Part shown: positions 1-7,568 of the stretch, in pieces
Numbering within the stretch: the first letter of the stretch is position 1
Layout of the letters: the number at the start of each line of letters is the position of its first letter
Assembly (NCBI GenBank): GCA_048594975.1
Contig: JBMDXQ010000011.1
Coordinates: 29,449-93,448, forward strand
Direction: 5' to 3'
From: JBMDXB01 sp048594975
Lineage (GTDB): Bacteria > Acidobacteriota > Vicinamibacteria > Vicinamibacterales > 2-12-FULL-66-21
DNA length: 64,000 nt
Notes under the pieces: generated by a model
The model's input: only the letters and a program-made list of their open reading frames with translations
What the model was told of the DNA's origin: nothing
Databases searched by the model: none
Made by a program: the position numbers and the translations under genes

Positions 1-751
1 CGATGTCGCGCAGGATGGCCGTCGTGCCGACGCCGAAGTGGACGAGGGGAACGCTCGCGCCGGCGAGCCGGTCGAACAGACGGCGGGAGTGCGGCAGGAC
101 GAACTCCCGATAGTCGTGGCGCGCGAGCGCGCCCGCCCACGAGTCGAACACCTGCAGCGCCTGCGCTCCCGCCTCCACCTGCGCGCTCAGGTAGTCACCC
201 ATGACGTCGGCGAAGTACTCGCACAGCCGGTGCCACGCGGCTGTCTGCGAATACATGAACGCCTTCGTGTGCGCATAGCCCGTCGACGGCCCGCCCTCGA
301 TCGCGTACGCCGCCAGCGTGAACGGGGCGCCGCCGAAGCCGATGAGCGGCATCCGCCCTTCGAGCTCGCGGCGAAGCAGGCGAATCGTCTCGAGCACGTG
401 CGCCAGCGCCTCGCGCGGCTCGAACCGGCGCAGCCGCCCCACGTCGGCCTCGGCACGAACCGGGTGCTCGATGGCCGGCCCTTCACCCTTGACGAAGTCG
501 AAGTCGAGCCCCATCGGCGTGAAGGGGACGAGCAGGTCGGAGAACAGGATTGCGGCGTCGACCTCGATCGCCTCCAGCGGCTGGAGGGTCACCGCCACCG
601 CCAGCTCGGGCTCGCGGCAGATCTGCATGAGCGAGTAGCGGCGCCGCAGCTCGCGGTACTCAGGCATGTAGCGGCCGGCCTGCCGCATGAACCAGACGGG
701 GGTCGCGTCCACCGGTTGGCGGCGGCAGGCGCGGAGGAACCGATCGATCAC
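1..751 (-). CDS. hemE: Uroporphyrinogen decarboxylase, 3' end outside window
   Basis: Cytoplasmic haem-pathway enzyme that decarboxylates the four acetate side chains of uroporphyrinogen III to give coproporphyrinogen III. About 250 of the usual 340-350 residues are visible; the C-terminus runs off the left edge. Seen near the N-terminus: PVWFMRQAGRYMPEYR, the family's substrate-binding signature, then SDLLVPFTPMGLDFDF and GGPSTGY-type segments. The start is GTG at 751-749, chosen because it overlaps the TGA stop of the upstream response regulator (GTGA) and because the protein then begins a normal distance before the MRQAGRY motif. The overlap suggests translational coupling, an odd partnership for hemE. 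Identification is secure; only the 3' end is missing. Confidence 0.93.
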   Translation of the reverse strand, partial: MIDRFLRACRRQPVDATPVWFMRQAGRYMPEYRELRRRYSLMQICREPELAVAVTLQPLEAIEVDAAILFSDLLVPFTPMGLDFDFVKGEGPAIEHPVRAEADVGRLRRFEPREALAHVLETIRLLRRELEGRMPLIGFGGAPFTLAAYAIEGGPSTGYAHTKAFMYSQTAAWHRLCEYFADVMGDYLSAQVEAGAQALQVFDSWAGALARHDYREFVLPHSRRLFDRLAGASVPLVHFGVGTTAILRDI

Positions 752-1116
752 ACGGAAACCAGGCTGCGGGCCAGCGCGAGGAGGTCCTCGAGCCAGAGGG
801 GCTTGAAGCGGATCGACGCCCCCAGGGTTTTCAGCTCGTGCTGGACGGGATCGGCCAGGAAGTAGTCGCCGGTGACGATGGCAACGGGGATATCGACGAG
901 GTGCGGCTTCGCCCGGACCTGGCGGAGGAACTGCAGCCCGTTGGTGATGGGCATCCGCATGTCGAGGATGATCGCGTCGGGGCGGACGCGGTCGGCGAGC
1001 GCCAGCCCGTCCTCGGCGGACAGGGCAGTGGCCACGGAAAAGCCCTCGAGCTTCAGCATCCGCGCAAATGTGTCCGCGACGGAGTGATCGTCGTCGACGA
1101 TGAGGATGGTGTGCAC
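748..1116 (-). CDS. Single-domain response regulator (CheY-like)
   Basis: A stand-alone receiver domain of 122 residues with no output domain. Visible family residues are the acidic pocket D8-D10, phospho-acceptor D52 in LDMRMP, T82 and K105 in FKP. It probably relays a phosphate signal by protein-protein contact, since there is no DNA-binding part. The start is GTG at 1116; no clear Shine-Dalgarno is seen. A promoter-like TTGACG-17-CAAAAT lies upstream at 1161-1189. The 3' end overlaps hemE by four bases, so the two are likely one transcript. No histidine kinase is in the window, so the partner is unknown. Confidence 0.88.
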   Translation of the reverse strand: MHTILIVDDDHSVADTFARMLKLEGFSVATALSAEDGLALADRVRPDAIILDMRMPITNGLQFLRQVRAKPHLVDIPVAIVTGDYFLADPVQHELKTLGASIRFKPLWLEDLLALARSLVSV

Positions 1117-1160
1117 CTTGGTGCGGCTGGCCTGCCCGCGGCCGGGGCAATCACCGCATC

Positions 1161-1189
1161 ATTTTGAGGGGAAATGAGATCCCCGTCAA
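1161..1189 (-). promoter_or_regulatory. Sigma-70-like promoter for response regulator-hemE
   Basis: On the minus strand TTGACG (1189-1184), a 17-base spacer and CAAAAT (1166-1161). It lies about 45 bases before the GTG at 1116. Pattern match only. Confidence 0.45.
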
Positions 1190-1219
1190 GCAACCGACCG
1201 TCGCGCCTGTCCGTTGGTC

Positions 1220-1248
1220 TATACAACGAGAGGAAAAGGGGCTATACT
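1220..1248 (+). promoter_or_regulatory. Sigma-70-like promoter for the 1298 gene
   Basis: TATACA (1220-1225), 17 bases, TATACT (1243-1248), about 50 bases before a GTG start that has a GGAGG ribosome site. The -10 is strong and the -35 moderate. It is back-to-back with the promoter at 1161-1189. Confidence 0.45.
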
Positions 1249-1297
1249 CCACGGTTCTCACCAGGCAATCCCGGGGGTTGTTTCGTTCGGAGGTTCC

Positions 1298-1882
1298 GTG
1301 AGCCCCATCCTCGTGCGGCCCGTGCGCGAACAGCTCGAGCACGACCGCGTCATCCGGCTGCTCCAGGTGAAGTTGAAGCGGCGCCACGACGTGGCGATGA
1401 ACATCGGCGAGGAGCAGACCGCGTCCGTGCGCATCGGGCCGGTGCAGATCTTCCCCGATCTGGTGCTGACCTCGACCGACCGGGGGCGGAAGCTGATGGG
1501 CACGGTCGAGGTCGAGACCGCCGAATCGGTCAACCACCTCGAAGCGATGGCACAGTGGGCGCACCTCGGGCGCGCGCGGGCGCCGTTCCACCTCTACGTG
1601 CCGGCCGGCTCGGTCGACATGGCCCGCCGTCTGGCAGCAGAGAACAACGTCAACGTCGCCGAGATCTGGAGCTACCACACGATCGGCGACCAGACGCGGT
1701 TCACGCTCGTGCACCGCAACCCGGCCGTTGAGGCCAGGCCGGGGCCCGCGCCGGCAGCGCCGCGGCGCCCGGCGGGCGCCAAGCGCACGCTCGCACCACA
1801 GCGTCCCAAGGCACCCTTGCGGAAGGCGGCGCGCGGAAAGTCGCCGGCCCGCAAAGGTGAGCGCCTGCAGAAGAGGAAGTAA
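1298..1882 (+). CDS. Conserved-looking hypothetical protein, possible PD-(D/E)XK-type fold
   Basis: A 194-residue protein of unknown function. The start is GTG 1298, with GGAGG at 1289-1293; an in-frame ATG at 1214 lies upstream of the predicted -10 box and is rejected. The first 140 residues look like a compact alpha/beta domain: a PD at 53-54, then a strand ending VEVET (70-74), then a helix and FHLYVP. That spacing resembles restriction-endonuclease-like folds, but the usual lysine of the ExK motif is absent, so catalysis is doubtful. The tail (about 145-194) is rich in Ala, Pro, Arg and Lys and probably disordered. The next gene follows within a few bases, suggesting one operon. The fold is inference. 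Confidence 0.7.
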   Translation: MSPILVRPVREQLEHDRVIRLLQVKLKRRHDVAMNIGEEQTASVRIGPVQIFPDLVLTSTDRGRKLMGTVEVETAESVNHLEAMAQWAHLGRARAPFHLYVPAGSVDMARRLAAENNVNVAEIWSYHTIGDQTRFTLVHRNPAVEARPGPAPAAPRRPAGAKRTLAPQRPKAPLRKAARGKSPARKGERLQKRK

Positions 1883-1886
1883 GCCC

Positions 1887-2723
1887 CTGCCGCACCTGAG
1901 GTTCAGCCGCGACAAGCGCGGCTACGAGAACACGTTCGTCGTGCAGTCGGGCGGCCGTCGAATGGGCAGGGGGCGCTCGCGGATACTGTACTGGTTTCGC
2001 ACCCCGCCAGGGGTTCGCGTCGGGCGCGCCGCGCTCGATGAGGACGCCATCCGACTGATCGAGGAGTACAACCCGGAGATCGAGTTCGACTGGACGCGAA
2101 TTCTCAAGGGCCAGGGCGTCGAGACGGCGCCGCCTCGCGACCTCGAGGCGCGGCAGGACAAGCGCCACCGGACGGAGTCGAAACAGGCCCGGCGCCCGGT
2201 GGAGTCCCCCGTACCCGCGCTCGCGGCCGTCCACGACGACGAGCCTGCCACCGAGGGGCCCCATGTCGAGGTGGGGGATCTCGCCGAAGAGCTCGGGGCT
2301 GTGCCGCTGTCCGCAGACGAAGGCGCGGCGCTGGAACCGCCGCACGAGACCGTGCCCGCCGCCACTCCGGCACACGCCCGCATCGGGTTCGAAGGCGTGT
2401 CGCGTCTCCGTGCGCGCTACGCCGAGCTGATGGCCCGGATCGGCGACCGGATCCCGGATCCGGCCCGTCAGGAAGAGCTGAAGACCCAGGCCGAACGTCT
2501 TAATCCAGACACCTGGGTCACCGACGCTGAGGTGACCGAGGGGCTCGAGAAATACGAAACCGTCTTCGAGAGCGTACGGAGCATCGTTGGCGGACAGCCG
2601 CGGCGCCGCCGGCGCAAACGACGCCGCGGCGCGGTCCAGCCGCCGCAGGCGCCAACCGCAGGCGCTGGATCCGGCGGTCTCGATGACGCGTCCGATGCCG
2701 ACGCGGGCCCCGACGAGCGGTGA
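1887..2723 (+). CDS. Hypothetical protein with conserved N-terminal block and basic tail
   Basis: Unknown function, about 278 residues. The best-looking block is near the N-terminus: a segment reading RFSRDKRGYENTF, then ILYWFRTPPGVRVGR and an acidic helix ending EIEFDW. The middle is low in complexity and charged, a helical part spans roughly residues 165-235, and the C-terminus carries a strongly basic run (RRRRRKRRRG) followed by a Gly/Ala/Asp tail. The start is uncertain. CTG at 1887 fits the conserved block and has AGAGGAAG about 9 bases upstream, inside the end of the previous gene. CTG 1896, GTG 1941 and ATG 1962 are alternatives, and the last two would cut into the block. Probably co-transcribed with the 1298 gene. 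Confidence 0.65.
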   Translation: MPHLRFSRDKRGYENTFVVQSGGRRMGRGRSRILYWFRTPPGVRVGRAALDEDAIRLIEEYNPEIEFDWTRILKGQGVETAPPRDLEARQDKRHRTESKQARRPVESPVPALAAVHDDEPATEGPHVEVGDLAEELGAVPLSADEGAALEPPHETVPAATPAHARIGFEGVSRLRARYAELMARIGDRIPDPARQEELKTQAERLNPDTWVTDAEVTEGLEKYETVFESVRSIVGGQPRRRRRKRRRGAVQPPQAPTAGAGSGGLDDASDADAGPDER

Positions 2724-2743
2724 CGAAGACCCGGAACGCCCTG

Positions 2744-2749
2744 TATAAT
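2744..2749 (+). promoter_or_regulatory. Consensus -10 box, likely leaderless start
   Basis: A perfect TATAAT ends 7 bases before the ATG at 2757, so transcription would begin at or next to the start codon. No Shine-Dalgarno is present between them. A weak -35 (GTGACG, 2720-2725) lies 18 bases upstream. Confidence 0.55.
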
Positions 2750-2756
2750 CGCGAAC

Positions 2757-4127
2757 ATGGCAGCACGATTCCCCTGGCGCACCACACTTCCGCTGCTCGC
2801 GCTTGCCGTCGCGGCCACTGCCGCGCTCGAGGGCCAGGCACCAGCCGCCCAACCGCCGGCGTCACAACCGCCGGCCACGCAGAAGGCCCCCCAGCCGCCC
2901 ACGCAGAAGCCTGAGGAGCCGGCGGCGCAGGCGCCCGCGCCGCGGGCGCCGCAGACGATCCGCAGGGGCTACGACCTCATCACGCAGGACGTGGTCGTCC
3001 GCGACCCGCGCGGGCAGTTCGTGGCGGATCTCAAGAAGGACGAATTCGAGATCTACGAGGACGGCGTGAAGCAGGAGATCGTGTCCTTTGTGCTGACTCA
3101 CGGCGGGCGCGTGTTCAACGTCGCGCTGCCGCCCCCGCCGCCGCCGCAGGAGGGCATCATCCTGCCGCCGCCGCGTCCGACCAACGACGCCGCCGGCCGC
3201 ATCTTCATCATCTTCGTCGACGACCTGCACCTCGACTTCCGGAACACCGGCCGGATCCGCGACCTGTTCAAGAAGATCTCCGACGAACTGATTCACGAGG
3301 GCGACATGTTCGGCATCGTGTCCACCGGGCCGTCGTCGATCGCCATCGACCCGACCTACGACCGGAAGCGGCTGAAGGAGGCGCTCAACAAGATCTCGGG
3401 CGCCGGCCTCGCGCCGAAGGACATCCTCGACGTGCCCGAGGGGCAGGAAGGTCCACCGGAGGTGCGCTATCGCGCCAACGTGGCCTTCTCGACCGCCTAC
3501 GACATGCTCCAGCAGCTGGAGCAGGTGCACAACCGCCGCAAGGCGTTCGTCTACGTGAGCAACGGCTACGACTTCGACCCGTTCCCGAAGACGCGCGAGA
3601 AGCTCGAGAACGAGCGGTACGGCGTGCCGAACCGCGGCTCCGACGGCAGCGGTGACGGCAGCGGCAGCTCGGACAGCGAGTACTCGAACCCGTTCGCACG
3701 GCAGGGGACCAACTTCAGCTTCGCGGACCTAGCGGCGCAGCTCTCAGAGCTGACGCGCGCCGCGAACCGCGCGAACACGACCATCTACACCATCGACCCG
3801 CGCGGCCTGATCGGCATGCCGGACCTCGACGAGCAAGTGGACATGGTCGAATGGCAGAACCACGTCCGGCAGACGCAGGACACGCTGCGGGTGCTGGCGG
3901 AGCTGACCGGCGGCATCGCCGTGGTCAACCAGAACGACTACCGTCGCGCGCTGCAGCGGATCGACGCGGAGACGAGCGACTACTACGTGATCGGCTACTA
4001 CTCGAACAACCCGGATCTGCGGAAGCGCAACCGCACGATCAAGGTCGAGGTGAAGCGCAAGGACGTCAACATCACCCACCGCACGTCGTACTCGGTGAAG
4101 GTGCCGATCGTCGACACCAAGAAGTAG
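2757..4127 (+). CDS. Secreted VWFA-related protein (Acidobacteria type)
   Basis: A 456-residue exported protein. It has an N-terminal signal peptide (about 1-25), a Pro/Ala/Gln-rich linker (about 27-66), then a region matching the VWFA-related family expanded in Acidobacteria: the strand LITQDVVVRDPRGQFV, DLKKDEFEIYEDG, and the Rossmann-like core IFIIFVDDLHLDF at about 149-161. The end carries the familiar SDYYVIGYYS motif. The metal-binding DxSxS motif of classic VWA domains is not intact; FVDDLHLD takes its place. A polyproline run sits at 125-130 and a Ser/Gly/Asp stretch at about 297-310. It is probably periplasmic or on the surface; its ligand is unknown. The start is set by the TATAAT at 2744. 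It is convergent with the receptor gene, with a shared hairpin between. Confidence 0.88.
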   Translation: MAARFPWRTTLPLLALAVAATAALEGQAPAAQPPASQPPATQKAPQPPTQKPEEPAAQAPAPRAPQTIRRGYDLITQDVVVRDPRGQFVADLKKDEFEIYEDGVKQEIVSFVLTHGGRVFNVALPPPPPPQEGIILPPPRPTNDAAGRIFIIFVDDLHLDFRNTGRIRDLFKKISDELIHEGDMFGIVSTGPSSIAIDPTYDRKRLKEALNKISGAGLAPKDILDVPEGQEGPPEVRYRANVAFSTAYDMLQQLEQVHNRRKAFVYVSNGYDFDPFPKTREKLENERYGVPNRGSDGSGDGSGSSDSEYSNPFARQGTNFSFADLAAQLSELTRAANRANTTIYTIDPRGLIGMPDLDEQVDMVEWQNHVRQTQDTLRVLAELTGGIAVVNQNDYRRALQRIDAETSDYYVIGYYSNNPDLRKRNRTIKVEVKRKDVNITHRTSYSVKVPIVDTKK

Positions 4128-4189
4128 CGCCCCGGCGCGGGCCGGGGTCCGGGGTCCGGAGGAGACGAGCCAGAAGGACCGGACGCAGA

Positions 4190-4221
4190 GAGGGGCGATG
4201 CGGATATCCGCATCGCCCCTC
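4190..4221. terminator. Perfect 32-bp palindrome, two-way terminator
   Basis: A 16-base arm GAGGGGCGATGCGGAT is followed directly by its exact reverse complement. It lies between two convergent genes, seven bases from the stop codon at 4228-4230. A cruciform or hairpin with no spare loop is expected. No long T-run follows on either side. Confidence 0.65.
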
Positions 4222-4227
4222 GTGTCT

Positions 4228-7200
4228 CTACCAGAGAAACTTCACGCCGAACTGCATGTCACGCGGCCCGAACAGCGTGTTGCTCGCCGTTGTCGGCTCG
4301 CCGAAATCAGGCAGCTCCGCCAGGTTCACCGTCACGAGGTTCGTCGCGACGCTGTAGCTGCTGCTCACGACCCGATACTTGTTCGTGTCGAATCCCGTGT
4401 AGTTGACGGTGTTGAACAGGTTGAACGCTTCCCAGAGCAGCTGGACCTGCCGGCGGCCACCCAGGTCGAAGCGCTTCGAGATACGCAGGTCGAACGTCTT
4501 GCGCCCGTCACGCCGGAACCCGTTGCGCGTGTCGAACGGCGAGCGGCTCGAGGCGCCGCTGCCGTTGGTCGTGAAGGTCGCCGTCGCGCCCGTGGCGGAC
4601 GAGACGCCGCCGTTGATGTTGGCCGTCAGCGGCAGGCCGCTCTCGAACGTGCCGGTCCCTCCGATCTGGATCCCGTACAGGTAGTCGGGCGCGTAGTGGA
4701 AGCTGGCCACGAAGCGGTGGCGCCGGTCGAACGCCGACGGCCCTCGTTCGAGCTCGATGTCCCGCGGGTCGTACATCGTCGAGAAGTTCGAGATGAACGT
4801 GGTGGAGTTCTGGCCCGTGTCCTCGGACTTCGACAGCGTGTAGTTGGCGTTGAACAGGAAGCCGCGGCTGAAGCGCTTGTTGGCCTGGAGGACGAGTGCG
4901 TGGTACGTCGACTCGACGATGTCGGCCACGGCGATGGCGTTGTTGATGGAGGGGTCGGGGCGGGGTCCACGATAGAAGGGGAACGTACCGCGGCTGGCGC
5001 CGTCCACGAAGTACTCGACCGTGGCGTTCGGCTCGGACAGGTTGGTGTCCGGGAAGGTCGGCAGGTGCCGACCCTGGCTGTTCAGGTACGACGCCGATAC
5101 CGTGATGTCGGTCCCGATCAGCCGATCGACGGTGATCTCCGACATGTAGATCGTGGGCCGCTGCAGATCCTCGTCGAGGTACTGGATCGACGGGCGCGCC
5201 CCGGTGCCTGAGGGCGGAGCATCGAAGACGTTCGGATACTGCGGCGCGCCCGGCGACGTCGGCCCGAAGCTGTAGGTCGCGAACGTCACGGCGTTGTTGG
5301 TGAGCGCGCTCGAGATGACGCTGTTGCTCGAGCGCCCGTAGTAGACGCCCCAGCCGCCGCGGACGACGGTCCGGTGACTGCCGTCGACGTCGTAGGTGAA
5401 GCCAACGCGCGGACCGAAGTTGTTGGTGTCCTGGTTGAAGCGCGTCGTCGCCGGATAGTCGGGGTTGCCGGTGAACGTCAGATCGCGCACCTCAGTGTCA
5501 CCCGGCTGCGGGAACTGCTGGTACTCCCAGCGTACGCCGAGGTTCAGCGTCAGCCGGCTGTTCAAACGCCACGTGTCCTGCACGAACACGTTGTAGTCAG
5601 TCGTCGTGAAGAACACGTCCCCGGCAAAGCCGGAACCGCGCAGGTCGAACGCCTGTGTGTACGAGGTGTAGTGCCGGCGGTCCATGGTCCCGCCGGTCAA
5701 CACGGGCGTGCAGCCGCCCGCTTCGGCAGGGCAGTCCTGCGCGAGCGCGTTCAGGCTCGAATACGCGTACACGCCGCCGCCCTGGAACAGGTTGACGAGG
5801 TTCTCGCGGACGTAGTTGACGTCCACGCCCGCCTTGACGCTGTGCGCGCCGTTGTACCACGTCACGTTGTCGATGAACTGGAACCGCTTCTCGTCCGGGT
5901 ACTTCGGCCGGGGCAGGAAGTTCGGCATGCCGAACCCGATCCCGCCCGAGATGGTCGTGCTCGGCCCCTGCCCGTTCGGTTCCTGCGCTTCGAAGTCGCG
6001 GCCGATCTGCACACGCGCCTCGTTCAGCCAGCGCTGGGACAGCACCGTATTCAACGTCACGAGCGCGAAGTCGGTCTTGACGATGTCCTTGCCGTTCGCG
6101 GACTCGGCGACGGTGATTACCGGCTGAGTCTGGATGCCGCTCGGCGAATCCCAGCGGTGCAGGTTGTACTGGACCGACAGGTTGTGCTTCGTGCTGAGGG
6201 CGGCGTCGACCTTGCCGAGGAAGATCGTGTTGTTGCCCTCCCGCGGGAAGAAGCCGCGCAGGCCATGGAAGTACGCGGCCGTGGCCGCGCAGCCCGGCGC
6301 CGTGCAGCTCGCCGGCGCCGTGCCGTCATCGTTGATGAACGACGGGGTCGACGTGCGAACGAGGTACGGGAAGTCGCGGACCTGCTGGTCGAAATTCACG
6401 AAGTAGAACGTGCGATCGCGCTGGATCGGGCCGCCCGCGCTGACGCCGAACTGCTGGCGGCGCTCGTCGGGCCGCGGCAGCCGCTCGCCGCTGCGCGTGT
6501 CGATCGGGTGGAACGGGTCGCTCGCGGTGAACGCGTCGTCGCGGAGGAAGTAGAATGCCTCGCCGCGCATCATGTTGGTGCCGGACCTGGTCACGGCGTT
6601 CACCGTGCCCCCCGCGGCGCGGCCGAACTCCGCCGAGAAGTTGCTGATGCCCACCTGGAACTCGCGGATCGCCGCCTGGCTGATCGTGTAGGAGACGCGG
6701 GTCCGGCCGCGCGCCTCGGAGAAGAACGCCTGGTTGTTGTCGGCGCCGTCCACCGTGTTGTTGTTGTAGAGGCCGGAGACGCCGCGGTAGCTGACCAGGC
6801 CGAAGTTGCCGTCGTTGGTCACCGCCGGGCCGAGCAGGACGAAGTTGTCCCAGCGGCGGCCGTTGATCGGCAGGTTCGCGATCGCGTCCTCGCCGACGAC
6901 ATGGCCGACGTCGGTGCGCGCAGTGTCGATGATCGGCGTCTCGCCCGTGACGGTCACGGCCTCGGCGAGACCGGCGGGACGCATGGCCACGTCCACCGGC
7001 TGCGTCTGGCCGACGAGCACGCGCACGTTGCCCACCGGCGCTGCCTCGAAGCCGGCGAGCGCGACGCTCACCTCGTAGATGCCTGGCTGGAGCGCGGTCG
7101 CGCGGTACCGTCCCGTCTCGTCGGTGGTCAGTTCGCGCGAGAGGTTCGTCTCGACGTTCTTCACCACGACGGTGGCGCCGGGAATCACCGCGCCGGTCGT

Positions 7201-7311
7201 GTCCGTGACCACGCCTTCGATCGTGCCGGTCGCCGCCGTCTGTGCAGCGGCCGCGGCGGAAAACGCGACGATCGCGGCGCACGCGGCGAGACATCGGATC
7301 CAGGTGCCCAT
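4228..7311 (-). CDS. Oar-type TonB-dependent outer-membrane receptor 1
   Basis: A 1027-residue outer-membrane protein. Signal peptide at about 1-24 (ending AAAAAQ); carboxypeptidase-regulatory-like beta-sandwich at about 27-110 (IEGVVTDTTGAVIPGATV); plug domain with INGRRWDNFVLLGP and the NTVDGADNNQAFF region; then a long barrel ending in a strand near FGVKFLW, with a terminal aromatic residue as usual for BAM targeting. Such proteins are thought to import large substrates or bind surface polymers using TonB energy; the substrate cannot be read from sequence. The start ATG at 7311 is chosen over the in-frame upstream ATG because GGAGG lies just before it and it directly precedes the signal peptide. 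Divergent from receptor 2. Confidence 0.92.
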   Translation of the reverse strand: MGTWIRCLAACAAIVAFSAAAAAQTAATGTIEGVVTDTTGAVIPGATVVVKNVETNLSRELTTDETGRYRATALQPGIYEVSVALAGFEAAPVGNVRVLVGQTQPVDVAMRPAGLAEAVTVTGETPIIDTARTDVGHVVGEDAIANLPINGRRWDNFVLLGPAVTNDGNFGLVSYRGVSGLYNNNTVDGADNNQAFFSEARGRTRVSYTISQAAIREFQVGISNFSAEFGRAAGGTVNAVTRSGTNMMRGEAFYFLRDDAFTASDPFHPIDTRSGERLPRPDERRQQFGVSAGGPIQRDRTFYFVNFDQQVRDFPYLVRTSTPSFINDDGTAPASCTAPGCAATAAYFHGLRGFFPREGNNTIFLGKVDAALSTKHNLSVQYNLHRWDSPSGIQTQPVITVAESANGKDIVKTDFALVTLNTVLSQRWLNEARVQIGRDFEAQEPNGQGPSTTISGGIGFGMPNFLPRPKYPDEKRFQFIDNVTWYNGAHSVKAGVDVNYVRENLVNLFQGGGVYAYSSLNALAQDCPAEAGGCTPVLTGGTMDRRHYTSYTQAFDLRGSGFAGDVFFTTTDYNVFVQDTWRLNSRLTLNLGVRWEYQQFPQPGDTEVRDLTFTGNPDYPATTRFNQDTNNFGPRVGFTYDVDGSHRTVVRGGWGVYYGRSSNSVISSALTNNAVTFATYSFGPTSPGAPQYPNVFDAPPSGTGARPSIQYLDEDLQRPTIYMSEITVDRLIGTDITVSASYLNSQGRHLPTFPDTNLSEPNATVEYFVDGASRGTFPFYRGPRPDPSINNAIAVADIVESTYHALVLQANKRFSRGFLFNANYTLSKSEDTGQNSTTFISNFSTMYDPRDIELERGPSAFDRRHRFVASFHYAPDYLYGIQIGGTGTFESGLPLTANINGGVSSATGATATFTTNGSGASSRSPFDTRNGFRRDGRKTFDLRISKRFDLGGRRQVQLLWEAFNLFNTVNYTGFDTNKYRVVSSSYSVATNLVTVNLAELPDFGEPTTASNTLFGPRDMQFGVKFLW

Positions 7312-7411
7312 GCGGTGACCTCCGAAGGTCGATCCAATCAATGTGAGCATGGCGTTCAAAAAGGCGAATCGCCAGGAAGTAACGGCGCCGGAATCAAAGG
7401 GAATGTGGGGC

Positions 7412-7440
7412 TTGAGCCTAGCACAGGAGGGGGGTATTCT
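7412..7440 (+). promoter_or_regulatory. Possible promoter for receptor 2
   Basis: TTGAGC (7412-7417), 17 bases, TATTCT (7435-7440). It leaves a leader of about 120 bases before the ATG at 7569. Pattern match only. Confidence 0.35.
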
Positions 7441-7568
7441 CGATCTGTGCCGCGCGACGCGCGCGTGGCGGGAATTTGCCTGCCCGGCGGACCGATTTCA
7501 GCTATCCTTTTCCCACCGGACACTCCCAGCCCTTGAAGCCCGTCTCAGATCTCCTGGAGCCCAACCGC

